From: Gemmatimonadota bacterium
Lineage (GTDB): Bacteria; Gemmatimonadota; Gemmatimonadetes; Gemmatimonadales; Gemmatimonadaceae
DNA length: 64,000 nt
Direction of reading: 5' to 3'
Assembly (NCBI GenBank): GCA_016191225.1
Contig: JACPPC010000006.1
Coordinates: 1 to 64,000, forward strand
Position 1 is the first letter of the stretch, and every line of letters starts with the position of its first letter. Shown here in pieces: positions 10,365 through 18,091 of this stretch. The translations under genes and the position numbers were made by a program. The notes below the pieces were generated by a model, which saw only the letters and a list, made by a program, of their open reading frames with translations, was not told the DNA's origin and ran no database searches.

Positions 10365-10717
10365 GCGCGACACGGGTACGCCGCATCGCCCATTTCGCTG
10401 CCGACGATGGCGCTGCGGCGTGGGTAGCAGCCTCGCCTCGAACGAAGCACCGGGTAGGACCGTCCTTGACGCGGCGAGTCTCCCCGAGCGCCTCAAATAT
10501 CACGAATCCGCACCATAATGTCACGAATCGCCACTCTCGGGGAGAAAAGGATCGAGGTAAGGTGACACAGCAGTCGGTTTCGCCGAATGAGGCGAGTGCG
10601 ACGGCGGACAGGCTCGGAAGGGTTCGAGAATTGCCGGCGCCGACGCGTGGGCCGGTAACCGCCCTTCAGCGTAGCTCGACAGCGAGCCTACGCTGAGAGA
10701 GGCCATTGAGGTCGCGA
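10365..10717. other. Non-coding left part of the inserted cassette, with an inverted repeat module
   Basis: About 350 bp with base composition visibly lower in G+C than the surroundings. I see no convincing gene: the small open frames lack a ribosome site and protein-like composition. It holds a perfect 10-bp inverted repeat (10479-10488 and 10536-10545) enclosing two copies of a TCACGAATC motif. It probably contains the promoter region of the cassette genes. Confidence 0.5.
10479..10545. repeat. Inverted repeat TCTCCCCGAG enclosing two direct TCACGAATC repeats
   Basis: TCTCCCCGAG at 10479-10488 and its exact complement CTCGGGGAGA at 10536-10545 flank 47 bp that contain TCACGAATC at 10500-10508 and again at 10520-10528. 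Nested inverted and direct repeats upstream of a small gene set suggest a regulatory site or an element end; which of the two is not decided by the sequence. Confidence 0.6.
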
Positions 10718-11488
10718 ATGCCGATGCAACCGTTCGTCACGTTCGCATGGCGATTCTTGAGGATCGCCTCCATCGGCGTCGCGATCACCAGCTGCCACCG
10801 TGACTCACCGACTGCGCTGACTGACCCAGGCAATCGCGTTGTGCGTGCATTCGGACGCAGCAACGAGTGTATGGAACTCGTAAAACGACTGAATGGAAAC
10901 AGGGTCCTCGGCGTTGACTCTGGATGAGGAGACGACGGTTGGAGCTACAGCGAATGGGGTGGTTGGGGAGGCGACGAGTACGGGGGAGACTACTGGGACG
11001 AAGACGCCGGTGGAAACGGCACCGCCTACTACGACGACGACTGGTCCGACTCTCAAGCCACTTGCTCGTCTGGTCCGACTTGTCACCTACGTGCGCTCAC
11101 AAGCATGGAGATCGAGATTCTTCTCGAGGAAATCTACGCGCTCCAGCATTCCGAAGACTTTGAGTGTCGCTCCATCGGCAACGCGTTGGATGGCGCCCTG
11201 CAAAGCGGGCACATCCTCGCGTTCGACGACTCCATTCCGACCCGCAGCACGCAGGGAGGTGCATGGGGCTTCCTGGGCGGCGACAATCATCCACCGAATT
11301 CGGTGAATGACCCGTACGCTGGGCAGATTCACCTCGGCATTCGGAACCGGGACACCGAAGACTGGCTTGAGACGGCGCGACACGAGGGCGCCCACCAGAC
11401 AGGAACGACTGCTGAGACGACGCCGAATCCGTCGAACACGACGCAGATGGGTGCCGAGCAGATTGCGACCTACTGCAGGAGTCACTGA
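10718..11488 (+). pseudogene. Lipoprotein with HEXXH motif, interrupted by an in-frame TGA
   Basis: One reading frame runs from the ATG at 10718 (or 10724; a TTG at 10706 is also in frame) to 11488 and is broken only by TGA at 10925-10927. The N-terminus is a lipoprotein signal (VAITSC, Cys then HRDSPTAL). After the stop the same frame continues with a Gly/Tyr/Asp/Trp-rich stretch, a helical segment (MEIEILLEEIYAL) and a C-terminal domain with ETARHEGAHQ. HEGAH fits the HEXXH zinc-protease signature, and the context LGIRNRDTEDWLETARHE resembles small metallopeptidase-like domains. An ATG at 11105 could start the C-terminal 127 residues alone but has no visible ribosome site. Most likely a nonsense-mutated secreted metallopeptidase-like gene; the protease assignment rests on this motif alone. 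Confidence 0.55.
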
Positions 11489-11490
11489 CC

Positions 11491-12075
11491 ATGTTTCACG
11501 CATGCATTGCGCCTCATCGGCGTTTGACACGCCTGTTCCGCCGCGCTACGCGAGCGCTCTGGAGCGCTGGCGCCGCCGCACTGTGTTGCCTCTCGCCTAG
11601 CCGGGCGTCGACGCAGCCGTCGCCAGCGAGTCGGACCGACAGCGTGCGGGCAATGGCGGCAGCGGCCCGCGAGGTGCTCGAGACTGTGCGTGGCCCGGTC
11701 TTCCTCGAAGATCGCGTGCGCTGTGCCACGCCGCGCAGCTGCCGGAGCGAACGCGACCGCCTCGGCTCTGATGCCTCCATCTCGGCGCGACAAACGCTTG
11801 CGCGCGACCTCGGCGAGGCCTTGGGCTTGCAGTCTCGCTCCGTCGAACGTGCGCTGCTCGAGTGCAACGACCGTGCGTTGGGCTGCGGCGGGGCAAGCGC
11901 GCGCACGATCCTTCAGGTTCGCCAACCGCTATTCAGCCATGACTCGGCCTTGGTGGAGCTTCGACTCGTTTCCCTCAGTGGGCGAGGTCGGGCCGTCAGC
12001 ATCGCGCGCGTTCTCTTGTCGCGTCGCCGAGACACCTCCTGGTCGGCGCTTCGCGTGCAGCGAGCCCTGCGGTGA
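11491..12075 (+). CDS. Exported protein of unknown function
   Basis: 194 residues from the ATG at 11491, two bases after the preceding frame. A basic N-terminus (RRLTRLFRRATR) and a hydrophobic core ending in SRASTQ give a Sec-type signal peptide of about 40 residues. The mature part is Arg-rich, has four Cys in two close pairs (RCATPRSC and LECNDRALGCGG) that could form disulfides, and ends in a beta-rich segment. I do not recognise the family. It overlaps the next gene by four bases (GTGA), so the two are translationally coupled. Confidence 0.65.
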   Translation: MFHACIAPHRRLTRLFRRATRALWSAGAAALCCLSPSRASTQPSPASRTDSVRAMAAAAREVLETVRGPVFLEDRVRCATPRSCRSERDRLGSDASISARQTLARDLGEALGLQSRSVERALLECNDRALGCGGASARTILQVRQPLFSHDSALVELRLVSLSGRGRAVSIARVLLSRRRDTSWSALRVQRALR

Positions 12076-12662
12076 GACATCGCCCCGCCACACCTCGTGG
12101 CCGGTCGACCGTGGCATCGAGGCTGATCGCCGTTGTTTCCGCCGTGCTTGTTCTTCCCGTTGCGTGCGTCTCGAGTGGAGGCAGAACCCTCGACCGAGAC
12201 GCGACCGGTCGTGCCGTCGGCTCGACGGAGCGCCTCGTGATGGAGGAAGTGGGTCGAAGCCTGCGACGCGAGCGACAGGAACCGTTCGTGGTGTTTCCTG
12301 TCCGCGTCGAACGTGAGGGTGAGGTGGCGCCGGAGCCCACCCGCGCTGCTCGCGAGAGGTCGAGCATGTTAGCCGCGTTTCTCGCCCGCGGCGCCGGAAC
12401 AAGTGTCGCGGACACAATGCAATTCGTTCCTGCGGTAGATTCCGTCGCGCGCAAGCGCAGACCGGTGCTCGTCGTCGCCTTGGTGGACGCAGCGATCGAG
12501 GAAGACTCGGCCATCGTTCGCGTCTACGTGTCGTCGATCCATACGCGGGGTGGCCCGCCCGGTGGGGCGCGACAGCAGTTCTTCACCGTGCTCTCATATC
12601 GGCTGCGCCGGGTGGAGCGCGAATGGCGAGTTGTCGAGCGACGCCTGGACTACGCGACGTGA
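12072..12662 (+). CDS. Lipoprotein of unknown function
   Basis: 196 residues from GTG at 12072, overlapping the upstream stop. The signal peptide ends with lipobox VLPVAC, so the mature protein would be lipid-anchored at Cys (about residue 32) and begin CVSSGGRT. The remainder is charged, with a C-terminal RRVEREWRVVERRL helix. No family recognised. With 11491-12075 it probably forms a secreted two-protein unit carried by the cassette. Confidence 0.65.
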   Translation: MRHRPATPRGRSTVASRLIAVVSAVLVLPVACVSSGGRTLDRDATGRAVGSTERLVMEEVGRSLRRERQEPFVVFPVRVEREGEVAPEPTRAARERSSMLAAFLARGAGTSVADTMQFVPAVDSVARKRRPVLVVALVDAAIEEDSAIVRVYVSSIHTRGGPPGGARQQFFTVLSYRLRRVEREWRVVERRLDYAT

Positions 12663-12682
12663 CCGCACGTCGCGGGGGCCGT

Positions 12683-12746
12683 ATCATGGACGTCGACAAG
12701 TTCTGGGCGGCGAGCAGGTACCTGATCATCGTCGAGAACTAGCGGC
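12683..12746 (+). repeat. 64-bp direct repeat, copy 2 (orphan 3' end of a lipoprotein gene)
   Basis: Matches 10301-10364 at 62 of 64 positions, including the stop codon and following CGGC. In the corresponding frame it still encodes the tail IMDVDKFWAASRYLIIVEN without the rest of the gene. The two differences are both amino-acid changing, so this copy seems to come from a diverged homologue rather than from a recent local duplication. Confidence 0.95.
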
Positions 12747-12939
12747 AGGCGCCTCCGGGCTCCGGCCGCGGGCGCACCCGGGAATTTGTCCCATGCTCGC
12801 CGGATGGCGCCCGGCGAGCTCCCGCAATGGTGTTCAATCCGTCCACCCGGCGGCGCGTGATCCTGCGAGGCGCTCGCGCGTGGGCACGCCGCCCAACACC
12901 GCGGTCAGGGCGCGCCCACTCCCGCCCGTGACGGACACC

Positions 12940-13671
12940 ATGACGGCAGCACCGACCCGGCGCCTCCTGACGCTCATCGAGATCGTCGCGGCCGTCCTGA
13001 TCCTCGAGAAGGGGTCAACCTGGATCAACGCCGGACTCGGCCTCGTGGGCCTGGCGCTGCCCCTGATGCCGCTGTTCCGGACCACCTACGTCGGCTTCAC
13101 GTTCACGATCCTCGTCTGGCTCTGGCTGAGGAAGCGCGGCGAGCGCTGGGCCGACTTCGGCCTCGCCGTTCCCCGCAGCTGGCGGCGATACGTCGCCTGG
13201 GGCGTGCTGCTGGTGGTCGTCGCGCTCGCGTGGAGCACGCTGGTGCAGCCGTCGATCGACGCCCTGATGGTGCGCCTCACCGGCGCCAACCCGAAGCAGG
13301 CGGAAGAGACCTTCGCCTCGGTCACCGGCAACTTGCCGCTCTACCTGTACACCCTGCCGTGCATCCTCGTGTTCGGCGTCGTGGGAGAGGAACTGTTCTA
13401 TCGAGGGTACCTGCTGACGCGCATCGAGGGACTGCTGGGGAATGGGCGCGCGGCGACGATTGGCGCGGTGGTCGCCCAGGCGATCGTCTTCTCGCTGGGG
13501 CACTGGTACCAGGGCGCGGTCGGCATGGTCGGCGTGGGGGTGTACGGCCTGATCTACGGCATCGGGGCGCGGGCGTGGGGCCGCACCCTGGTGCCGGGCA
13601 TGGTCGCTCACGGCCTGCTCAACTTCATCGCCTTCACCCTGTTCTACCTGGGCCTGATCGGGAAGCACTGA
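12940..13671 (+). CDS. CPBP-family intramembrane metalloprotease (Abi/CAAX protease-like)
   Basis: 243 residues with about six to eight membrane segments. The CPBP motifs are all present: EELFYRG with E150, E151 and R155, then H188 in SLGHW, and H224 and N228 in MVAHGLLNF. Family members are glutamate intramembrane proteases that process prenylated or leader-type membrane peptides; the substrate here is unknown. ATG at 12940 is used; an in-frame GTG at 12928 adds four residues. The stop abuts a fragment of a LytTR regulator, so the downstream junction looks rearranged. Confidence 0.9.
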   Translation: MTAAPTRRLLTLIEIVAAVLILEKGSTWINAGLGLVGLALPLMPLFRTTYVGFTFTILVWLWLRKRGERWADFGLAVPRSWRRYVAWGVLLVVVALAWSTLVQPSIDALMVRLTGANPKQAEETFASVTGNLPLYLYTLPCILVFGVVGEELFYRGYLLTRIEGLLGNGRAATIGAVVAQAIVFSLGHWYQGAVGMVGVGVYGLIYGIGARAWGRTLVPGMVAHGLLNFIAFTLFYLGLIGKH

Positions 13672-13681
13672 TCGCGGCGCC

Positions 13682-13819
13682 GGCGAGCTGCGAGCCCTGT
13701 TCCACGGCGAGTACCAGGTGGTGCTGGCGGACGGCACCAGGCTCACGCTGAGCCGGTCGCACCGGGATGCGGTGCTGGCACGGATCGGCGCCCGGCTGCC
13801 AAAGGGCTCGCCGCCGTAG
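13682..13819 (+). pseudogene. Fragment of a LytTR DNA-binding domain
   Basis: An open frame without a start (46 codons including TAG at 13817-13819) reads GELRALFHGEYQVVLADGTR followed by LTLSRSHRDAVLARIGARL. This is the C-terminal half of a LytTR domain: the conserved H-G-E-Y-x-V-x-L-x-D-G-T and S-R-x-x-R-D-x-V signatures are clear. The upstream receiver domain is missing, replaced by the end of the CPBP gene. Remnant of a LytR/AlgR-type response regulator. Confidence 0.75.
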
Positions 13820-13922
13820 CGCCCGGCCGGTGGCAGGCCCGGGGCCGGCCGCTAACTTTTGCGACGCTCCGCCGCGGGCCCCGCCCGCGCGCCGAACCAC
13901 ACGTCATCGGGAGGGTTGTTCC

Positions 13923-14600
13923 ATGTCCACGAGCCGCCGCCAGCTCCTTGCCTCCGCCGCGGCCAGTGCCGCCGCGCTCGCCCTCCCCACCCGGTCGCTC
14001 CTGGCCGCCCTTCCAAGCGATCTCGCCGCTGCGCCGGTGGCCGAGGGCGACTGGGACATGAGCTGGGTGGGCAAGCTCACCGGCGCCCACAAGGCGCTGT
14101 TCGACTGCACCGAGATCGAGAGCGGGTACGGCGTCTGGCGCGCGAACGCGTGGGCCGGCCAGTACATGGACGTGCTCAAGGCGACGCCGGCCAGCCTCTC
14201 ACCGGTGATCGTGCTTCGCCACAACGCGATCGCCCTCGCCATGCAGCAGTCGTTCTGGGACAAGTACAAGGTCGGGGCCAAGACCAAGGCCAAGCATCCG
14301 CTCACCGAGCAGCCGACGGCCAAGAACCCCGCCCTGCTCGACGAGAAGGACGGCATCCCGGCCCCGTTCAACAACGCCGCCCTGCACAAGCAGCTCGGTC
14401 GCGGCGTGATCGCGCTGGCCTGCAACCTCGCGCTGCAGGACTGCATCGGACTGGTGAAGCAGGTCGACAAGGTGGGTGACGAGGCGGCCCGCAAGGTCGC
14501 CGTCGCCGCCCTCGTGCCGGGGGTGATCCTCATGCCGTCGGGGGTGTTCGCGGCGGTGCGGGCGCAGCAGGCGGGGTGCGCCTACGTGAAGGCGAGCTGA
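13923..14600 (+). CDS. Tat-exported DsrE-like protein
   Basis: 225 residues from ATG 13923 with a twin-arginine leader (SRRQLLASAAASAAALALP), indicating export of a folded protein. The mature part includes SPVIVLRHNAIALAMQQSFW and, later, GRGVIALACNLALQDCIG. These resemble the VVVLHG...PLAL...MWxKY and GVxFLVCNLAL patterns of small DsrE/DsrF-like periplasmic proteins common in this type of genome; the Cys in ACNLAL is in the equivalent place. The function of that group is not established; the family call is inference from remembered patterns. It stands alone between the LytTR fragment and the M19 gene. Confidence 0.7.
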   Translation: MSTSRRQLLASAAASAAALALPTRSLLAALPSDLAAAPVAEGDWDMSWVGKLTGAHKALFDCTEIESGYGVWRANAWAGQYMDVLKATPASLSPVIVLRHNAIALAMQQSFWDKYKVGAKTKAKHPLTEQPTAKNPALLDEKDGIPAPFNNAALHKQLGRGVIALACNLALQDCIGLVKQVDKVGDEAARKVAVAALVPGVILMPSGVFAAVRAQQAGCAYVKAS

Positions 14601-14992
14601 CACGGGCACGGGCGCGGGGCGAGGACGGGCGCGGTTCCCCCGCACCACGTCTCCCCCGCCCGACGCAATTCGCCGCCGCCGTCACGTGACGGGAACTGCC
14701 CGGGCGGCGCGAGCGGCTTCCCGATCCTGCGCCGGAGCTGGGAGATCTACCGCCGCACCACCAGCCCCCGGGCGAGCATCAGTTTTCGCGCCGACCCCCG
14801 GTTCTCGCACCGACAGTCGCCTGGCTCGGCGCGGTTCACCGGGTACGGGAGGTCGCCGGGCGGGCCGCAGGTGTTCGCCTGTGGCTTCCTCGACCCGACG
14901 AGCGACGGCCGCCGCGTGACGATGAGCCACCTGCCGCGGGTGCAGGTGCGGACGCGTTGCCGGCGGGGCCGCGGCCGTCATAGGTTTGCCCG
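14601..14992. other. Intergenic region, 392 bp, no supported gene
   Basis: Several short GC-driven open frames exist on both strands but none has a ribosome site or recognisable composition. One plus-strand frame across 14690-14985 (reading GASGFPILRRSWEIYRR early on) looks protein-like and may be a degraded gene, but I cannot assign it. The promoter for the M19 peptidase should lie near its right end. Confidence 0.4.
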
Positions 14993-16303
14993 ATGACCAG
15001 ACCCCTCGTCGCGCTCGCGCTCGCGGCCAGCGCCGCCCTTCCCCTCCGCGCCCAGGACTCCTCCGCCCTCGTGGCCCGGGCCCGCGCCATCCACGCCCGG
15101 GTGCTCAAGCTCGACACGCACGTGGACTTCGCCCCCGCGGCGATGACCGGCCCGGCGCCGAACTACGTGACCGGGATTCCCCGCAACCAGGTGGACCTCC
15201 CCAGGATGGCCAACGGCGGCCTCGACGCCGTCTTCTTCAGCATCTACACCGGGCAGCGCCAGGAATTCGGCGACAGCGGCTACGCCCGCGCCCGCGCCGA
15301 GGACATCGCCAAGTTCGACGCCGTGCACGCCCTCGCCGAGCGGATCGCGCCGGAGAAGATCGAGATCGCCTACACCGCCGCCGACGTCAGGCGCATCCAC
15401 GGGACGGGCAAGGCGGTGGCCCTGATGGGGGTCGAGAACGGGTACGGCATCGGCGAGGACATCGGCAACGTGCGGGACTTCTTCGCCCGCGGCGCCCGCT
15501 ACCTGTCGCTGGCGCACAACGGCCACAACCAGCTCTCCGACTCGAACACCGGCGAGGCCGACAACACCTGGAAGTGGAACGGCCTCTCGCCCCTGGGCAA
15601 GCAGGTCGTGGCCGAGGCGAACCGGCTCGGCATCATGCTCGACGTCTCGCACCCCAGCAAGCTGTCGAACCTGCAGGTGATGGCGATGAGCACGGCCCCC
15701 GTGATCGCGAGCCACTCCGGCGTGCGCGCGCTCTGCAACCACAGCCGCAACCTCGACGACGAGCAGTTGCTCGCCCTCAAGCAGAATGGCGGCGTGGCGC
15801 AGATGGTCGCGTTCAACGCGTACGTCAGGACGCCGCCCCCGGCGTCGCCGGAACGGTCCGCGGCGCTGGCGGCGCTGCGAACCGAGTTCGGCCTTGGCGG
15901 CGGGCCCGGTGGCGGCGGCGGCCGTGGGGCGGGTGGCGGCGGCGGGCGTGGCACCGGCGGGTTCGCGAACGACTCGGTGCTGAACCTCTATCGCGCCCGG
16001 CAAGCCGAGCTCGACGCCAAGTTCCCGCCCCCGCCCCGCGCGACGGTCAAGGACTTCGTGGATCACATCGACTACGCCGTCAAGCTGATCGGCATCGAGC
16101 ACGTCGGGATCAGCTCCGACTTCGACGGCGGCGGCGGAATCGAGGGCTTCAGCAACGCGGCCGAGTCGTTCAACGTGACCCTCGAGCTAGTACGCCGCGG
16201 GTACTCCGAACGGGACATCGCACGGCTCTGGAGCGGCAACCTGCTTCGCGTCATGGAGGAGGTGGAAAAGGCGGCCGCGAAGGCGAAGCGCCAGGCCTCG
16301 TGA
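14993..16303 (+). CDS. Membrane dipeptidase (peptidase M19 family), exported
   Basis: 436 residues with a Sec signal peptide ending near LPLRAQ. M19 enzymes are binuclear zinc dipeptidases. Visible are the first metal motif LDTHVDFAP (HxD), the bridging Glu in LMGVENGYG, the SLAHNGHNQLSDS segment, MLDVSHPS with its His, and the SHSGVRAL segment. The C-terminal GIEHVGISSDFDGG is also characteristic. A Gly-rich stretch at about 300-325 (GGPGGGGGRGAGGGGGRG) is an unusual low-complexity insert. The next gene starts inside its stop (GTGA). Confidence 0.93.
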   Translation: MTRPLVALALAASAALPLRAQDSSALVARARAIHARVLKLDTHVDFAPAAMTGPAPNYVTGIPRNQVDLPRMANGGLDAVFFSIYTGQRQEFGDSGYARARAEDIAKFDAVHALAERIAPEKIEIAYTAADVRRIHGTGKAVALMGVENGYGIGEDIGNVRDFFARGARYLSLAHNGHNQLSDSNTGEADNTWKWNGLSPLGKQVVAEANRLGIMLDVSHPSKLSNLQVMAMSTAPVIASHSGVRALCNHSRNLDDEQLLALKQNGGVAQMVAFNAYVRTPPPASPERSAALAALRTEFGLGGGPGGGGGRGAGGGGGRGTGGFANDSVLNLYRARQAELDAKFPPPPRATVKDFVDHIDYAVKLIGIEHVGISSDFDGGGGIEGFSNAAESFNVTLELVRRGYSERDIARLWSGNLLRVMEEVEKAAAKAKRQAS

Positions 16304-17493
16304 CGGCCGCCGCTGCCCCCTCCCCCGCCGGCGCGCCGGCCGGCGCCTCCACGCGCGTCGGCTCGCTCGACTTCGTGCGGGGCGTGGTCATGATCCTGAT
16401 GGCGATCGACCACGTGCGGGTCTACTCGGGAGTCCCGGCCGGGGGCCCCACGCCGGGGGTCTTCTTCACGCGCTGGATCACCCACTTCGTCGCCCCGGCC
16501 TTCGTCTTCCTCGCCGGCACGGCGGCGTACCTGCACGGGCGACGGGTGGGCCGCGCGGCGCTCGCCCGGTTCCTCGTCACCCGCGGCGCCTGGCTCGTGT
16601 TGCTCGAGCTCACGGTGATCCGCGTCTCATGGACCTTCAACGTCGACTTCGCGCACTACCTTCTGGCCGGCGTGATCTGGATGATCGGCTGGTGCATGAT
16701 CCTGCTGGCGCTGCTCGTGTACCTGCCAACGCGGGTCATCGGCGGCTTCGGGGTGGCCACCATCCTCGGCCACAACCTGCTGAACTACCTCCCCGCCGAG
16801 ACCTGGAAGTCGCTCGGCGAGGGGCCCCTCGGCTGGCTGTGGAGCCTGGTCTACGGCGGCGGCGCGGTGGAGCTCGGCCCCGGCGGGCCGCCGCTCATCA
16901 TCCTCTACGTGCTGGTGCCGTGGATCGGCGTGATGGCGGCCGGCTATGCGTTCGGGCTGGTGGTGCAGATGGAGCCCGAGCGCCGGCGCACCCTCTGCAT
17001 CCGGCTCGGGGTGGCGCTCACGGTGGCCTTCGTCGCCCTGCGCGCGCTCAACGGCTACGGTGACCGCAACCACTGGAGTGCCGGCGCGCCGCTCTCCTTC
17101 CTCGCCACGAGCAAGTACCCGGCATCGCTCCTCTTCCTGCTCATGACCCTCGGCCCGATGCTCGTGCTGCTCGGCGTCGCCGAGCGGGCGCGGGGCCGGA
17201 TCGCCGGAGCGGTGACGGTGTTCGGGCGCGTGCCGTTCTTCTACTACCTGCTGCACATCCCGCTCATCCACCTGCTGGCGTGCCTGGTGTCGCTGGTGCG
17301 CACCGGCGCGGTGGACCCGTGGCTGTTCGCCAACCACCCCATGCTGCCGCCCGAGGTACCGAACGGCTATATGTGGAGCCTGCCGCTGCTCTACCTCGTC
17401 TGGCTGGTCGCCATCGCGATCCTGTACGTGGCGTGCCGGTGGTACGCGGCGCTCAAGGCGCGCCGCCGCGACTGGTGGCTGGGCTACCTGTAG
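16300..17493 (+). CDS. DUF1624/YeiB-like multi-pass acyltransferase-type membrane protein
   Basis: 397 residues, about ten membrane helices. The N-terminus RVGSLDFVRGVVMILMAIDH carries the R-x-x-x-x-D-x-x-R-G...M-x-x-D-H signature of the family that includes heparan-alpha-glucosaminide N-acetyltransferase-like proteins. The later FFYYLLHIPLIH segment is also typical. Family members acylate sugars or cell-envelope components; the substrate is unknown. GTG at 16300 overlaps the dipeptidase stop by four bases, so both are co-translated, possibly in wall or peptide recycling. Confidence 0.87.
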   Translation: MTAAAAPSPAGAPAGASTRVGSLDFVRGVVMILMAIDHVRVYSGVPAGGPTPGVFFTRWITHFVAPAFVFLAGTAAYLHGRRVGRAALARFLVTRGAWLVLLELTVIRVSWTFNVDFAHYLLAGVIWMIGWCMILLALLVYLPTRVIGGFGVATILGHNLLNYLPAETWKSLGEGPLGWLWSLVYGGGAVELGPGGPPLIILYVLVPWIGVMAAGYAFGLVVQMEPERRRTLCIRLGVALTVAFVALRALNGYGDRNHWSAGAPLSFLATSKYPASLLFLLMTLGPMLVLLGVAERARGRIAGAVTVFGRVPFFYYLLHIPLIHLLACLVSLVRTGAVDPWLFANHPMLPPEVPNGYMWSLPLLYLVWLVAIAILYVACRWYAALKARRRDWWLGYL

Positions 17494-17581
17494 GGCCCGC
17501 CGCGCGCCTCGACCCGCGCACGGTTCGTCCCGGCCCTCCCCGGACTGGAAAATGGCGCGCGGCGGCGTAGGATGTTCACGC

Positions 17582-18037
17582 ATGCGCACCATCCTTCGTG
17601 AGCTTGTCGCGGCGGCCTGCCTCGTGCCGGCCCTCGCCTGTGGCAAGTCGTCCGCCCCGGGGACGGCGCCGGCCCCGGCCGCGGCTCCTGCGGCTACCGC
17701 CGCGACTCCCGCCGCCGCCTCCGCCGCACCGGGCGCCTTCGACCCCACCGGCACCTACGAACTGCAGATGGAGAGCGTGCGCGGCCGGTTCACCGTCACC
17801 GCCAACATCCGCGTACGGGCCGACGGCACGCTCACCGGGATCCTGTCGAGCACCAACGCGCCGATGCTGACGATCCGCAGCGGCACGGTGAAGGGCACGA
17901 CCCTCACCATGCGCGTCGCCGCCGACGACGCGACCGAGGCCCGCGTGGAGATCGCCGTGGCGGGCGAGCAGGTAACCGGGCGGTGGATCCGCGACGGCGG
18001 CGACGTGTCGCGCATCCTGGGGCGGCGCCTCCGCTAG
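17582..18037 (+). CDS. Small lipoprotein with a beta-rich domain
   Basis: 151 residues. The signal peptide ends in lipobox VPALAC, then an Ala/Pro-rich spacer (about 22-58). The remaining 90 residues repeat a short-strand pattern (GTYELQMES, FTVTANIRV, LTGILSST, LTMRVAADD, ARVEIAVAG, VTGRWIRDG), suggesting a single beta-barrel or sandwich. This strand arrangement is common in exported proteins that measure a ligand, but I do not recognise a named family. Confidence 0.75.
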   Translation: MRTILRELVAAACLVPALACGKSSAPGTAPAPAAAPAATAATPAAASAAPGAFDPTGTYELQMESVRGRFTVTANIRVRADGTLTGILSSTNAPMLTIRSGTVKGTTLTMRVAADDATEARVEIAVAGEQVTGRWIRDGGDVSRILGRRLR

Positions 18038-18091
18038 CACGCCGGCGACGCCGCTGGCGTCGCCCCCCGCCGCCGGGGAGATTCCCCCCGG

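Noticed and set aside
10466-10696. 76-residue open frame at the head of the cassette
   Set aside because: No ribosome site, no hydrophobic or motif content; it crosses the inverted repeat module.
10301-12746. Integrative element with its own integrase
   Set aside because: The cassette has repeats at both ends but no recombinase gene and no tRNA gene at the boundary.
12747-12939. Possible small minus-strand gene before the CPBP protease gene
   Set aside because: The frame has a short protein-like stretch but no family, and it would overlap the promoter region of the protease gene.
14686-14919. 77-residue plus-strand open frame before the M19 gene
   Set aside because: Ala/Arg/Ser-rich composition typical of frame shadows, no ribosome site and no recognised domain.
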